NCBI RefSeq assembly: GCF_031951985.1
Contig: NZ_JAVLVU010000001.1
Span: 186,001 to 250,000 of the forward strand
DNA from: Mucilaginibacter terrae
GTDB taxonomy: Bacteria > Bacteroidota > Bacteroidia > Sphingobacteriales > Sphingobacteriaceae
DNA: 64,000 nt
Direction: 5' to 3'
Below, one piece after another: positions 17,475-27,199 of this stretch. Each line of letters starts with the position of its first letter. Within the stretch, counting starts at the first letter, position 1. The notes under the pieces were generated by a model. That model did no database searches. It had not been told where the DNA came from and saw only the letters and a list, made by a program, of their open reading frames with translations. The translations under genes were made by a program, and so were the position numbers.

Positions 17475-17603
17475 ATGTACGAGCAATTTATAGAACTGAC
17501 CGACCAGCTATTTTGGGAAGGTTACGCCGAACAACTGGCGCAGGAGAACCCCGCACAATTTCAAATGGAATTCCGTGATTTTTTGAACACCTATCAATAT
17601 TAA
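17475..17603 (+). CDS. Tiny ORF (42 aa) in DUF932 cluster
   Basis: ATG 17475 to TAA. It starts MYEQFIELTDQLFWEGYAEQ and is acidic and aromatic. It is packed 4 bases before the next ORF, which is itself 4 bases before the DUF932 gene, so the tight spacing supports real translation. Function unknown. Confidence 0.5.
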   Translation: MYEQFIELTDQLFWEGYAEQLAQENPAQFQMEFRDFLNTYQY

Positions 17604-17607
17604 GGCA

Positions 17608-17781
17608 ATGGAAGACAAAATTTTCATACTGGTGAAAGTGGCCATTCAAACCACGCACCCTAACATACACGACGCTATTGCAGAACTGCAAAACAGCGAC
17701 GTAAAAATTACGAGCACTGGCAATGTACAGGTGCTGCGCACCGAGATCATACCCATGAATACAAGAACTACAAAAAATTAA
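17608..17781 (+). CDS. Tiny ORF (57 aa) in DUF932 cluster
   Basis: ATG 17608 to TAA 17779-17781. It starts MEDKIFILVKVAIQTTHPNI and contains VQVLRTEII, an alternating hydrophobic pattern like a small alpha/beta protein. It sits between the 42-residue ORF and the DUF932 gene with 4-base gaps on both sides. Function unknown. Confidence 0.5.
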   Translation: MEDKIFILVKVAIQTTHPNIHDAIAELQNSDVKITSTGNVQVLRTEIIPMNTRTTKN

Positions 17782-17785
17782 AGCA

Positions 17786-18853
17786 ATGGCACATCAGATC
17801 AATTTCAATCAGAAAACAGGCAAACACAGCTTTATGAGCGTAAAGGAAAAAGCCTGGCACGGTTTAGGGCAGATCATTGACCGCTACCCGACCAGCAGCG
17901 AAGCGATACAGCATGCGGGTTTGGACTACATTGTAGAAAAACGTCCTTTGTTTACTTATGATACTGCCAACCATTTGGGTGAAGGCAGCGACGATATGAT
18001 CATTCCTGAAATAGAAGTACCGAATTTCTTTGCCACCGTAAGGGCAGACACGGAGCAGGTTTTAGGTGTAGTCGGCAATGACTATGAAGTTGTGCAAAAC
18101 CGTGATGCGTTTTCGTTCTTTGACGCCATTGTCGGCGGTAGTGATGGTATTTTGTACGAGACCGCAGGCGCATTAGGCAACGGCGAACGAGTATTCATAA
18201 CCGCCAAGCTGCCTGATTATATCCGTGTAGGTGTCAAGGACTGGATAGAGCAATACTTGTTTTTGACCACTTCGCATGATGGTTTAGGCAGTATAACCGC
18301 AGCTTTTACGCCTATCAGAATTGTATGTAATAACACGCTTAATGCTGCTATGCGGAATCATTCAGGAGCAATTAAGATACGGCATACCGCGTCTGCTGCC
18401 GAGCGGTTAAAACAAGCGCATACGCTCATGGGCATCAGCCGTGAGTTGAGCCAGGAAATGGAAGGCTTGTTTAACCAGTGGGCAAAAGTCCGCATTACAG
18501 ACCGTGAAGTGAGAAAGCTGATACAGATTGCTATGGCACCTAATAAAGAGGTATTAGAACATTTAGCCGAAAGCAGGTTTGAACAGCTTTCTACGCATTA
18601 CACAAACATTGTTGACAGCGTTTATGAATACGCTTTAGCCAGCCCGACGCAACAGATCGATACGACTGCAGGAACGGTATTTGGTGCTTATAATGCGGTA
18701 ACCGGGTATTTTCAGAATGTACGCAGTTTCAAAAGCGAGGAAGCGAAGTTTAAATCCATCATGGACGGCACCGCCAAACAGCGGGCACAAACCGCCTTTA
18801 ATCTTTGCCGGGATTTCGCTACGCGAGGCAATGAGGCACTAATATTTAACTAA
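17786..18853 (+). CDS. DUF932 domain protein (phage/plasmid-like)
   Basis: 355 residues. Family marks are the N-terminal KEKAWHGLGQIIDRYPTSSEAI, VGNDYEVVQNRDAF, LFLTTSHDGLGSI and FTPIRIVCNNTLNAA. DUF932 proteins are widespread on plasmids, phages and ICEs; their biochemical role is not established. It is the last gene of a tightly spaced group and is followed by a strong terminator. Confidence 0.88.
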   Translation: MAHQINFNQKTGKHSFMSVKEKAWHGLGQIIDRYPTSSEAIQHAGLDYIVEKRPLFTYDTANHLGEGSDDMIIPEIEVPNFFATVRADTEQVLGVVGNDYEVVQNRDAFSFFDAIVGGSDGILYETAGALGNGERVFITAKLPDYIRVGVKDWIEQYLFLTTSHDGLGSITAAFTPIRIVCNNTLNAAMRNHSGAIKIRHTASAAERLKQAHTLMGISRELSQEMEGLFNQWAKVRITDREVRKLIQIAMAPNKEVLEHLAESRFEQLSTHYTNIVDSVYEYALASPTQQIDTTAGTVFGAYNAVTGYFQNVRSFKSEEAKFKSIMDGTAKQRAQTAFNLCRDFATRGNEALIFN

Positions 18854-18857
18854 AGCC

Positions 18858-18885
18858 AACAAGGGGGAGCAATCCCCCTTGTTTT
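18858..18885 (+). terminator. Intrinsic terminator after DUF932 gene
   Basis: A 10-bp stem, AACAAGGGGG (18858-18867) with CCCCCTTGTT (18874-18883), a 6-base loop and a trailing T run, 4 bases after the stop codon. Confidence 0.82.
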
Positions 18886-18927
18886 CAAAAATTGCCGGAC
18901 GGCGGGCTATCGCCCGCCCATTTAGGA

Positions 18928-18985
18928 CGCCCCCTGTTTCCGTATCGATGATGATTTTTGGTGAAAACAGGGGGCGCTTTATTTT
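18928..18985. terminator. Long inverted repeat, possible second terminator
   Basis: 12-bp arms, CGCCCCCTGTTT (18928-18939) and AAACAGGGGGCG (18965-18976), with a 25-base loop and then CTTTATTTT. A smaller GCGGGC/GCCCGC hairpin precedes it (about 18902-18918). It may be a backup terminator or an element boundary structure. Confidence 0.45.
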
Positions 18986-19044
18986 GAGCCAAGTTTATAT
19001 TCAAAAATGATAACTGGCCAGACCTTATCATATCAACAGCAAAC

Positions 19045-19063
19045 TGGACACAAACTGTGTCCA
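19045..19063. repeat. Perfect dyad TGGACACA-AAC-TGTGTCCA
   Basis: 8-bp arms with a 3-base spacer in the gene-free segment between the DUF932 terminator and the fluoride riboswitch. It could be an operator or a remnant of a mobile end. No other support. Confidence 0.4.
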
Positions 19064-19169
19064 ATTTGACATCGACCAATTATCCAGCACTAAAATAACT
19101 CATTCCTAACATATCTATTGTATGCTCATATTTTTTAAAAACAAATAGCGTTTTGATTGTTATGATTTA

Positions 19170-19224
19170 AACGGAAATGGTGTCTTCCGTTCAAAATAAC
19201 CGCCTCGTGCTGATGACGCCTACA
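19170..19224 (+). promoter_or_regulatory. Fluoride riboswitch (crcB motif RNA)
   Basis: The aptamer parts are all present in order: hairpin ACGGAA/TTCCGT enclosing ATGGTGTC (19171-19190), a short A-rich joiner, ACCGC-CTCGT-GCTG, and the hallmark GATGACGCCTAC (19212-19223). The loop GGTGTC pairs with GACGCC as the required pseudoknot. Downstream genes are enolase, the fluoride target, and a CLC-F antiporter, exactly the known crcB-motif regulon. A 10-bp alternative pairing, CGCCTACAAT (19217-19226) with ATTGTAGGTG (19268-19277), would break the aptamer and may be the switching element. Confidence 0.9.
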
Positions 19225-19406
19225 ATTATAGCATAGATGAAACCTTGCAGGTCTTGTCGTGAACATTATTGTAGGTGAATGATCAGCGGTACTTCAATCC
19301 CTTTTCTATCCCGTCTCGCATTTAGCCAGGTCACCTCCCTGCTCATTGTTCCGGCATCAGTTCATGGTTTTGTCCATGCGATTTAAACTTTTAAAAACAA
19401 CATAAA

Positions 19407-20685
<1,279 letters not shown>

Positions 20686-20699
20686 CAGCAGATCAGTAT

Positions 20700-22058
20700 A
20701 TGAAAGCTCTCATCACCTCGGAGCGCTACCAGATCATCAAAGAACTGATCAGGTGGAGCTTGCTTATACTTCCGGTAGCTGTCGCTATCGGAAGTATGGT
20801 CGCCTTGTTTCTATGGATACTGGACCTGGCCATCAATTACCGGTTCCATCATCCCTGGCTTCTATTTTTGCTCCCGCTGGCCGGGGTACTGATCCACCTG
20901 ATCTATCGCTCGGTCGGCAGGTCTTCCGAAAAAGGCAACAACCTGATCATGGAGGAGATACACGAACCAGGCGGGGGCGTCCCGCCGCAAATGTCACCGA
21001 TCATTCTACTGACCACGGTATTGACACACTTGTTCGGTGGTTCTGCCGGTCGTGAAGGTACCGCGGTACAGATTGGCGGAAGCATTGCCCATTTATTTGG
21101 AAAGTGGTACCGACTGTCCGTTCAGGATATGCAGTTATTGCTCACGTCCGGAGTTGCCGCCGGGTTCGGTGCCGTATTCGGTACACCGCTGACAGGTGCG
21201 CTGTTCGCCCTGGAGGTCTTGGCCATAGGGCGTATGCAGTATAACGCATTACTGCCTGCACTGATCGGCGCTGTCGCCGGGGACTACACGGTAGCAGTCT
21301 GGGGAGTTCACCATACGGCCTACCAGATCAGCGCCTTTCGGCATGAGGCATACCCTTTATCAGCTTATCTTCCTTTTGATGGTCTGTTAATGCTGAAAGT
21401 GATGTTAGCGTCCGCGGCATTTGGGATGTCCAGCGCTTTGTTCTCTTCACTAGTTCACGCGATCAAGGTCGTTTCAGGTCATTTTATACGGTTGAAATGG
21501 CTGATCCCTGTTGCGGGTGGCCTGGTCATTATCGCGCTGACCTATCTCAACGGAAAACCTGACTACCTGAGCCTTGGTGTTGCTGCAGAGTATCCCGGGG
21601 CCGTTACGATCCAGTCGGCTTTCCATACCGGAGGTGCAGACCTGCTCAGTTGGTTTTGGAAAATGATCTATACGGCCGTCACGCTTGGCTCTGGATTTAA
21701 AGGCGGAGAAGTAACCCCCTTATTTTATATAGGGGCTACCTTGGGTAACACGTTGTCTAATGTATTGCATGCACCGGTGGGCTTATTTGCAGCGCTGGGA
21801 TTTATTGCCGTGTTTGCCGGCGCGACCAATACGCCGCTGGCTTGTACGGTCATGGGAGTAGAACTGTTTGGCGGGGAACACGTGCTTTATTTTGCGATCG
21901 CTTGTTTTACGGCCTATTTATTCAGTGGCCATTCGGGCATTTACAGCGCGCAAAGGATCGCTGTCCCCAAATTGCTGAATGCCGGTATAACGCCCGACTC
22001 CGCTTTGGGTGACCTGGGTAAAAGCCGGCCGCATTGGTATGAACGGTTTCTAAAGTAA
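20700..22058 (+). CDS. CLC-F type fluoride/proton antiporter
   Basis: 452 residues, polytopic. The CLC signature reads GGSAGREGTAVQIGGSIA (about 112-128), with Thr where chloride CLCs have Pro, and GSGFKGGEVTPLFYIGATLGN-type sequence near 331-351; both are typical of the fluoride-exporting CLC-F branch. It starts 14 bases after the enolase and lies under the fluoride riboswitch. A bidirectional terminator hairpin follows. Fluoride export is established for the branch; for this protein it is inferred from motif plus riboswitch. Confidence 0.9.
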   Translation: MKALITSERYQIIKELIRWSLLILPVAVAIGSMVALFLWILDLAINYRFHHPWLLFLLPLAGVLIHLIYRSVGRSSEKGNNLIMEEIHEPGGGVPPQMSPIILLTTVLTHLFGGSAGREGTAVQIGGSIAHLFGKWYRLSVQDMQLLLTSGVAAGFGAVFGTPLTGALFALEVLAIGRMQYNALLPALIGAVAGDYTVAVWGVHHTAYQISAFRHEAYPLSAYLPFDGLLMLKVMLASAAFGMSSALFSSLVHAIKVVSGHFIRLKWLIPVAGGLVIIALTYLNGKPDYLSLGVAAEYPGAVTIQSAFHTGGADLLSWFWKMIYTAVTLGSGFKGGEVTPLFYIGATLGNTLSNVLHAPVGLFAALGFIAVFAGATNTPLACTVMGVELFGGEHVLYFAIACFTAYLFSGHSGIYSAQRIAVPKLLNAGITPDSALGDLGKSRPHWYERFLK

Positions 22059-22073
22059 TAACTGCAAAGACGG

Positions 22074-22100
22074 GGCGCGGTTTTACCGCGCCTCTATTTT
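22074..22100 (+). terminator. Terminator between convergent genes
   Basis: An 8-bp stem, GGCGCGGT (22074-22081) with ACCGCGCC (22085-22092), a 3-base loop, then TCTATTTT. It ends the fluoride cassette and overlaps the last codons of the convergent sulfite oxidase gene. Confidence 0.65.
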
Positions 22101-23276
22101 AACGGTCACGATCTTGTTGACCATATAGGTCCTGCGATCCTTATCGTGTTCCATAGGTTGCGTATTTCCCTGACTGTCGGTCGCCCTTGACATCAGCTTA
22201 TACTGGTTCTCGCCCGCAGGAACCTGCCAGTTGTATTCCCAAAGCCGCCAGGCGAACTTAACGTGCTTGCCTAATAATTTTGCCGGTTGCCAGGTTACGC
22301 CTTCATCAAGGCTGACCTCGACTTTTGCTACTTCATTTTCTCCGCACCAGGCCGCACCATGCACCCGGTATGTTTTACCTGCAGGGACCACCTCGCTTAG
22401 CGCAGGTCTGGCGATCTCTGCTTTGACCTGTACCTCGGTCACTGCGGTCAGTGTCGGCTGGTCATCAGTGCGTTTCCAGTAAGCATATTCCAGGGTTTGC
22501 CAGTAGCCATCAAATGGCTTGTCCACCGCGGTTATTTTGGTAAGCCACTTTACGGAAGCCATGCCATACCAGCCTGGGATGATCGCTCTTACCGGGTACC
22601 CATGCTCGGGGCTAAGATCCTTTCCGTTCATTTGATAGGCAAGTATCACTTCCGCCTGCATCGCTTTGGTAAGCGGTAAACTTCTGGCGAAGTGGATAGC
22701 ACCGGGAGATTTGGGTTCTTCCGAAACTTCGCCCTTATCTGCCCCTTCTAAAATGATTTCCACTGTGCCCGGCTTTATACCGGCCTTTTCCAATACTACA
22801 GAAAGTGGCACACCTGTCCATTCTGCGTTTCCGACGGCACCCTGTTCCCACAATAAGCCCTTTACCTTTGGAGCCAGGTTGGCTCGCCCGTTACCGGCGC
22901 ACTCCAGTATCGCCATCACTTTTTTAGCGGGTAAAGCACGTAACTCATCATAGGTTAAGGTGATCTCTCTATTAACATGGCCTCCGATGGCTACTTTCCA
23001 TTCTTTTGCCTGCAACTTCGGAATGGGAAAATGGGTTCGTATAAAGAACTGGTTATTGGGCGTGATCAAACTGGAAAGCATCGGAAAAGGGAATTCAAAA
23101 TTGACCGGTTCCTTTTCCCTGATGATTAGGCCCGGGAAGGATGGTTCAGATCCTTTATCTGCGTTACTCGCTGAAGCGATTCCCGGAATGATTGCGGTTG
23201 CCATGACGGGAACTGTCCCTTTCAGGAAAGCACGTCGTCCGTTATTGTTCGTTCCGTTATTTTGCGCCTTATCCAT
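22083..23276 (-). CDS. Sulfite oxidase/dehydrogenase, molybdenum cofactor subunit
   Basis: 397 residues. A twin-arginine signal (GRRAFLKG, about 13-20) exports a folded cofactor protein. The sulfite oxidase catalytic core shows ILECAGNGR with the molybdenum-ligand Cys at about 126, then WTGVPLSVVL and EHGYPVRAIIPGWYGMASVKWL; a C-terminal dimerisation domain (about 285-390) completes it. Predicted reaction: periplasmic oxidation of sulfite to sulfate. It is transcribed opposite to the DUF202 gene and starts the sulfur island. No haem domain is fused; the neighbouring cytochrome could accept electrons. Confidence 0.88.
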   Translation of the reverse strand: MDKAQNNGTNNNGRRAFLKGTVPVMATAIIPGIASASNADKGSEPSFPGLIIREKEPVNFEFPFPMLSSLITPNNQFFIRTHFPIPKLQAKEWKVAIGGHVNREITLTYDELRALPAKKVMAILECAGNGRANLAPKVKGLLWEQGAVGNAEWTGVPLSVVLEKAGIKPGTVEIILEGADKGEVSEEPKSPGAIHFARSLPLTKAMQAEVILAYQMNGKDLSPEHGYPVRAIIPGWYGMASVKWLTKITAVDKPFDGYWQTLEYAYWKRTDDQPTLTAVTEVQVKAEIARPALSEVVPAGKTYRVHGAAWCGENEVAKVEVSLDEGVTWQPAKLLGKHVKFAWRLWEYNWQVPAGENQYKLMSRATDSQGNTQPMEHDKDRRTYMVNKIVTVKIEAR

Positions 23277-23390
23277 AATTGACCGATTTTGATTGGAGTG
23301 TTAAATAATTAAGGATCGGCAGTGCATTTTGTTTGAACAGGCAATCTCGACCGGTTGCCAACAAATCAGCTTTTCAATTGCTTAGATCTT

Positions 23391-23786
23391 ATGGAAATAC
23401 CAAGCGCAAACACGAACAAAGAAAAGATCAATCCCGGTGATCATCTGGCCAATGAACGCACCTTTTTGGCCTGGATCAGGACAAGTATCGCTTTAATGGG
23501 TTTTGGGTTTGTAGTCGTAAAATTCAGCTTGTTCGTCAAGCAATTATCCCTCGTTATTACTGACAAGATCGTTCTGCCAGGGAAGGGCTTTTCCGCGACC
23601 ATCGGGATCATACTCGTCGCTATCGGTGCCCTGATGGCCTTGTTAAGTTATTTCAGGTATCGACGTATTGAAAAACAATTGCTTAGAAATACCTACTTTC
23701 CTTCGTTCGCCTTATCGCTTTTGCTGACCGTTGCGATAGTACTGGTCAGCGGGTTGCTGCTTTGGTATCTTTTACCCAATACCTGA
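23391..23786 (+). CDS. DUF202 (YidH-like) membrane protein
   Basis: 131 residues from ATG 23391; a TTG 12 codons earlier is in frame but less likely. The motif DHLANERTFLAWIRTSIALMGFGFVVV at the first membrane segment is diagnostic of DUF202. Three membrane segments are visible. Function is unknown. It is divergent from the sulfite oxidase. Confidence 0.85.
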   Translation: MEIPSANTNKEKINPGDHLANERTFLAWIRTSIALMGFGFVVVKFSLFVKQLSLVITDKIVLPGKGFSATIGIILVAIGALMALLSYFRYRRIEKQLLRNTYFPSFALSLLLTVAIVLVSGLLLWYLLPNT

Positions 23787-23831
23787 TAAACTCCTTGTGG
23801 AACAATTTCTATGCTTTATGGTTAAATAAAC

Positions 23832-24056
23832 ATGGGAATACATTCTGAATTTATGGTATCCGCTACGATACCTGGCGGTTCCGATCAGCAATATAAAGTG
23901 ACGCACCAGGACGAAACATTTGCCGTGGAGACAGATAGCGGAACGATCACACTTATAAATAATGGTGATAATTCATGGAGTATTGTTAACGGTGATATCT
24001 CGCAAGAGTCCGCCAATATTATTGGGCAGGCTATTGAAGACCATTATCAGAAGTAA
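23832..24056 (+). CDS. Small hypothetical protein
   Basis: 74 residues, acidic, with an alternating beta pattern (FMVSATIPGG, YKVTHQDETFAVET, TITLINNGDNSWSIVNG). No signal peptide and no known family. It lies between DUF202 and the convergent DUF305 gene. Confidence 0.6.
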   Translation: MGIHSEFMVSATIPGGSDQQYKVTHQDETFAVETDSGTITLINNGDNSWSIVNGDISQESANIIGQAIEDHYQK

Positions 24057-24067
24057 TTCTTTCTGAA

Positions 24068-24520
24068 CTATCGCTCAAGCCTTTCGATCATCTTCTTCAT
24101 TTGTATGATCTCTGCCTGCTGTGCCTTAACAATACTATCCGCCAGTTTGCGCACCTCCGGGTCTTTGAGTTCGGCGTTTTTACTGGTCAGGACCGCTATA
24201 GAGTGATGCGGTATCATGCCCTTCATCCACTGGATATCGCCCACAGCGATTTGAAGTCTTACGCCCCATAAGGCAGTGCCGAAAATGACAATACTGAATA
24301 CCATGATCAAAAAATTCTTCTTTCGATCGGTATACATATTGCGCATCATCATCAACATTAGAACTGCCATCGGGCAGATCATCAGTAAGGTCATGTAAAA
24401 TCTGGTCAGGTTAAGATAAATATGATCCCACTCATACACATTAAGATACATAACGGCATACATGATCATGAATGACAGCGCAAGCATGATCAGGAAACGT
24501 GTATAGACTTTTTTATTCAT
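24068..24520 (-). CDS. DUF305 membrane protein
   Basis: 150 residues from ATG 24520 (MNKKVYTRFLIML); an in-frame ATG at 24565 adds 15 residues that family members lack. Three membrane segments (about 7-25, 36-57, 65-85) precede the DUF305 core WMKGMIPHHSIAV, where the HH pair is a proposed metal ligand, then LADSIVKAQQAEIIQMKKMI. DUF305 proteins are often in metal-resistance islands. It is divergent from the cytochrome operon. Confidence 0.82.
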   Translation of the reverse strand: MNKKVYTRFLIMLALSFMIMYAVMYLNVYEWDHIYLNLTRFYMTLLMICPMAVLMLMMMRNMYTDRKKNFLIMVFSIVIFGTALWGVRLQIAVGDIQWMKGMIPHHSIAVLTSKNAELKDPEVRKLADSIVKAQQAEIIQMKKMIERLER

Positions 24521-24578
24521 GATCGATCTTTTATGGTAAAACCCAACTGTTTCTAAAATGTTCATTTGTTAAGATACC

Positions 24579-24644
24579 ATAACCACAGGTTATCAATCAT
24601 CAAATTTTGTGATATAACTTCAGCCTTTTTCGCTTGTACTTTTG
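24579..24644 (+). promoter_or_regulatory. LysR-type promoter module 1 (cytochrome operon)
   Basis: Dyad ATAACCACAGGTTAT (24579-24593), then ATC-N9-GAT (24599-24613), then a -7 box TACTTTTG (24637-24644) whose TTTG ends 51 bases after the dyad. Both dyads fit the LysR T-N11-A rule. The same layout recurs at 28019 and 34832. The cytochrome start codon lies 72 bases past the dyad. Confidence 0.72.
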
Positions 24645-24665
24645 ATGTATCAACCAACAAACAAA

Positions 24666-25772
24666 ATGAAACAGCAAGACGAAAATAGAGAAGTGACCAA
24701 AGCCTTGGTAAAAGTATCAAAGGCCTTAATTACCGTAAGTGTTTTGTTTGCGGTTTGTATAATAGTGGTGATCGTGACATTGATAGTACCAACTGGTCAT
24801 TTACCTGGTAAGGATTCCCAGAAGATAAATGGCAGATCCGACCAACCAGTTACCATTCCATCTACCGAAGCCTCTGCCGGTACGACACCACGCCCTATTC
24901 CGGCTGATGCATGGAAAGCTCCAAATGATAATACGATACCTGCCGGTAAAGATGGCGAGATGATCAAATATGGCAGGGAGCTTGTAGCACATACCGCCAG
25001 ATATTTTGGCCCTCAAGGCAGCATCGCGAAGATCACTAACGGGATGAATTGTCAGAACTGCCACCTTGATGCCGGGTCACGCCTTTTCGGTAATAATTAT
25101 GCCAGCTTTATTGCTAGTTATCCAAAACTGAGCAACAGGAGTGGCAGGGTGGAGCAGCCTGAAGAACGCATCGCTGAATGCTTCGAGCGTAGTTTGGCCG
25201 GTAAAGTACCTAACCCATCCAGTAAAGAGATCCAGGCCATGTTGGCTTACATGAAGTGGATCGGCAAGGACGTAAAGAAAGGTCAGAAACTATTTGGAAA
25301 TGCAACAGAAAAGCTGGCATTCATGGACCAGGCAGCAGACCCGGCCAAGGGCAAGGAAGTGTTTATGATGAAATGCCAAAGCTGCCATGGTGCTAATGGC
25401 GAGGGCCTGCTTAACGCCGATAAAAAAACCTACGCCAATCCGCCGTTATGGGGAAAGCACAGCTATAACGATGGCGCAGGCATGTACAGGCTGACCAATT
25501 TTGCAGGTTTTGTGAAAAACAATATGCCATATGGCGCTTCATATCATAGTCCGCAATTAACAGATGAAGAGGCCTGGAACGTTGGCGCCTTTGTTAACTC
25601 CCAGCCGCGCCCTCATAAGGATCAGCAACATGACTGGAAAGACCTGAAAAAGAAACCGATCGATTTCCCGTTCGGGCCTTACGCCGACCAGTTCAGCGAG
25701 AAGCAGCATAAATACGGGCCGTTCAAACCCATCAAAGACGCACAAAAACAAGCATCAATCATCAAATCATAA
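24666..25772 (+). CDS. tsdA: Membrane-anchored dihaem cytochrome c, TsdA-like thiosulfate dehydrogenase
   Basis: 368 residues from ATG 24666; the earlier TTG/ATG codons at 24642-24645 overlap the -7 box and are rejected. An N-terminal anchor (about 22-43) is followed by two c-type haem sites, CQNCH (about 129-133) and CQSCH (about 237-241). Between them ERIAECFERSL has a Cys (about 172) matching the unusual Cys haem ligand region of TsdA, and NNMPYG (Met about 287) fits the second haem's Met ligand. TsdA joins two thiosulfates to tetrathionate. It heads an operon with dsrE and two binding proteins under the LysR-type promoter module. Confidence 0.78.
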   Translation: MKQQDENREVTKALVKVSKALITVSVLFAVCIIVVIVTLIVPTGHLPGKDSQKINGRSDQPVTIPSTEASAGTTPRPIPADAWKAPNDNTIPAGKDGEMIKYGRELVAHTARYFGPQGSIAKITNGMNCQNCHLDAGSRLFGNNYASFIASYPKLSNRSGRVEQPEERIAECFERSLAGKVPNPSSKEIQAMLAYMKWIGKDVKKGQKLFGNATEKLAFMDQAADPAKGKEVFMMKCQSCHGANGEGLLNADKKTYANPPLWGKHSYNDGAGMYRLTNFAGFVKNNMPYGASYHSPQLTDEEAWNVGAFVNSQPRPHKDQQHDWKDLKKKPIDFPFGPYADQFSEKQHKYGPFKPIKDAQKQASIIKS

Positions 25773-25782
25773 AATAAGAACC

Positions 25783-26241
25783 ATGAAAAAGTACATCATC
25801 ATTTTAGCAGCCTTCGCGCTGACCGCTTTCACAAAAACTGTTAAAGCACAACAAACCGATCCCGCCGCCTTTACGGGCGCAACCGCAAAGCTCAAGCATT
25901 ACGATGCGCTTTACATCATCAATTCCGGCGATGATAAAAAGATCAAGGGGACGTTAAGGAACATCAATAACGCGCTGGAAGATCCAAGACTAAAAGGTAA
26001 ACTCCATGTTGAACTGATCGCTTTTGGTGACGGCGTGGCTGTTTACATGAAAAGTAGCGCCTATGAGCAAACTTTAAAGGACCTACAGGCAAAGGGAGTG
26101 GTGCTGGCACAGTGCGATAACACGATCAAGGAAAGGAAAATTGACAAAGCCGACCTGTTTCCATTCATCTCCTATGTGCCGAGCGGCAACGGTGAGATCA
26201 TCATCCGCCAATACGAAGGCTGGGCTACTGTACATCCCTAA
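25783..26241 (+). CDS. Exported DsrE-family protein
   Basis: 152 residues. A signal peptide ends near VKAQQT. The fold pattern LIIN-type strand (ALYIINSGDDKKIKGTLRNINNAL), VELIAFGDGVAVY and LKDLQAKGVVLAQCDNTIKE matches DsrE/F-like sulfur-relay proteins; the Cys in LAQCDNT is the position used as sulfur carrier in active members. It starts 10 bases after the cytochrome. A role in handling sulfane sulfur in the periplasm is inferred. Confidence 0.78.
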   Translation: MKKYIIILAAFALTAFTKTVKAQQTDPAAFTGATAKLKHYDALYIINSGDDKKIKGTLRNINNALEDPRLKGKLHVELIAFGDGVAVYMKSSAYEQTLKDLQAKGVVLAQCDNTIKERKIDKADLFPFISYVPSGNGEIIIRQYEGWATVHP

Positions 26242-26273
26242 TAAGCATCCTCATTCAATTTATATAAACCATC

Positions 26274-27195
26274 ATGAAATATCTTCAAAAAATAACATTT
26301 GCAATAACAGCAATAACAGCCTTGAGTAGCCAGGTAAAAGCACAGGATCACCGATTTGATCCACCCTGGAATACCCCGCCTGAAAGCAAGGTGCAATTTA
26401 CCGTCCCGGGAGTCGACAATGTACCCGATCTGTTCGGCGACATTAACGACCCGCAACTGGTGGTATTCTTTGCCGGAAATCAGTTCATGTGTATAGACGA
26501 CCTGCTGGCCGCGTTCAAAAAACAATACCCGCAATACCAGCGTGTATTTGCCGAAACCTTGCCACCGGGCATACTGGCTAAGCAGATCATAGGTGGCAGC
26601 ATTGTTATTGGGAACATGCGTATCACCTTGAAACCCGATGTTTACACTGCAGGAAAAAGCCGGATCGATCAGATGCCGGAATATTTCAGCAAGACCGCAC
26701 CTTATGCCTACAACCGTTTAGCTATTATGGTGCAAAAGGGTAATCCTAAAAAAGTGAAGGGATTGAAAGACCTTGGGCGTAACGATGTGCGTGTAAGCAT
26801 GCCCAATCCGGAGTGGGAAGGAATTGGTAAACGTATAGAGGAAGCTTATGTAAAAGTGGGCGGTGAAACCTTAAAAAATACGATCATGGATACCAAGGTT
26901 AAAAACGGCAAAACTTTTCTAACCCAGATACACCACAGGCAAACGCCAATGCGCATTATGTATCAACAGAGTGATGCTGCACCGGTATGGTACACCGAAG
27001 CCTATTATCCAGAAAATGATCGGTTACCCGGCAGATATGGTGGAGATCCCTGAGAAAGATAACATCAGCGCCACTTATGTGGCCGGACAATTAAAGGCCG
27101 CGCCGCACGCGCAGGCTGCGCAGGATTTTATGGACTTTTTAGTAAGCCCGGTAGCCAAATCAATTTACCGGAAATATGGTTTTATAACAAAATAA
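26274..27195 (+). pseudogene. Periplasmic substrate-binding protein, frameshifted
   Basis: A signal peptide ends at VKAQDH. The first frame runs to YTEAYY and then shifts; the matching continuation QKMIGYPADMVEIPEKDN with AQDFMDFLVSPVAKSIY is in another frame. One extra C at about 27009-27010 explains it; the repaired product would be 306 residues, a ModA-like binding-protein length. Ligand unknown, perhaps an oxyanion. Its partner gene follows 4 bases later. As with the enolase, this may be a real mutation or a sequencing indel. Confidence 0.8.
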
Positions 27196-27199
27196 CAAT

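Noticed and set aside
23347..23390. LysR-type module before the sulfite oxidase or DUF202 genes
   Set aside because: The region has GACCGGTTG-like sequence but neither the ATAAC dyad nor the fixed spacing.
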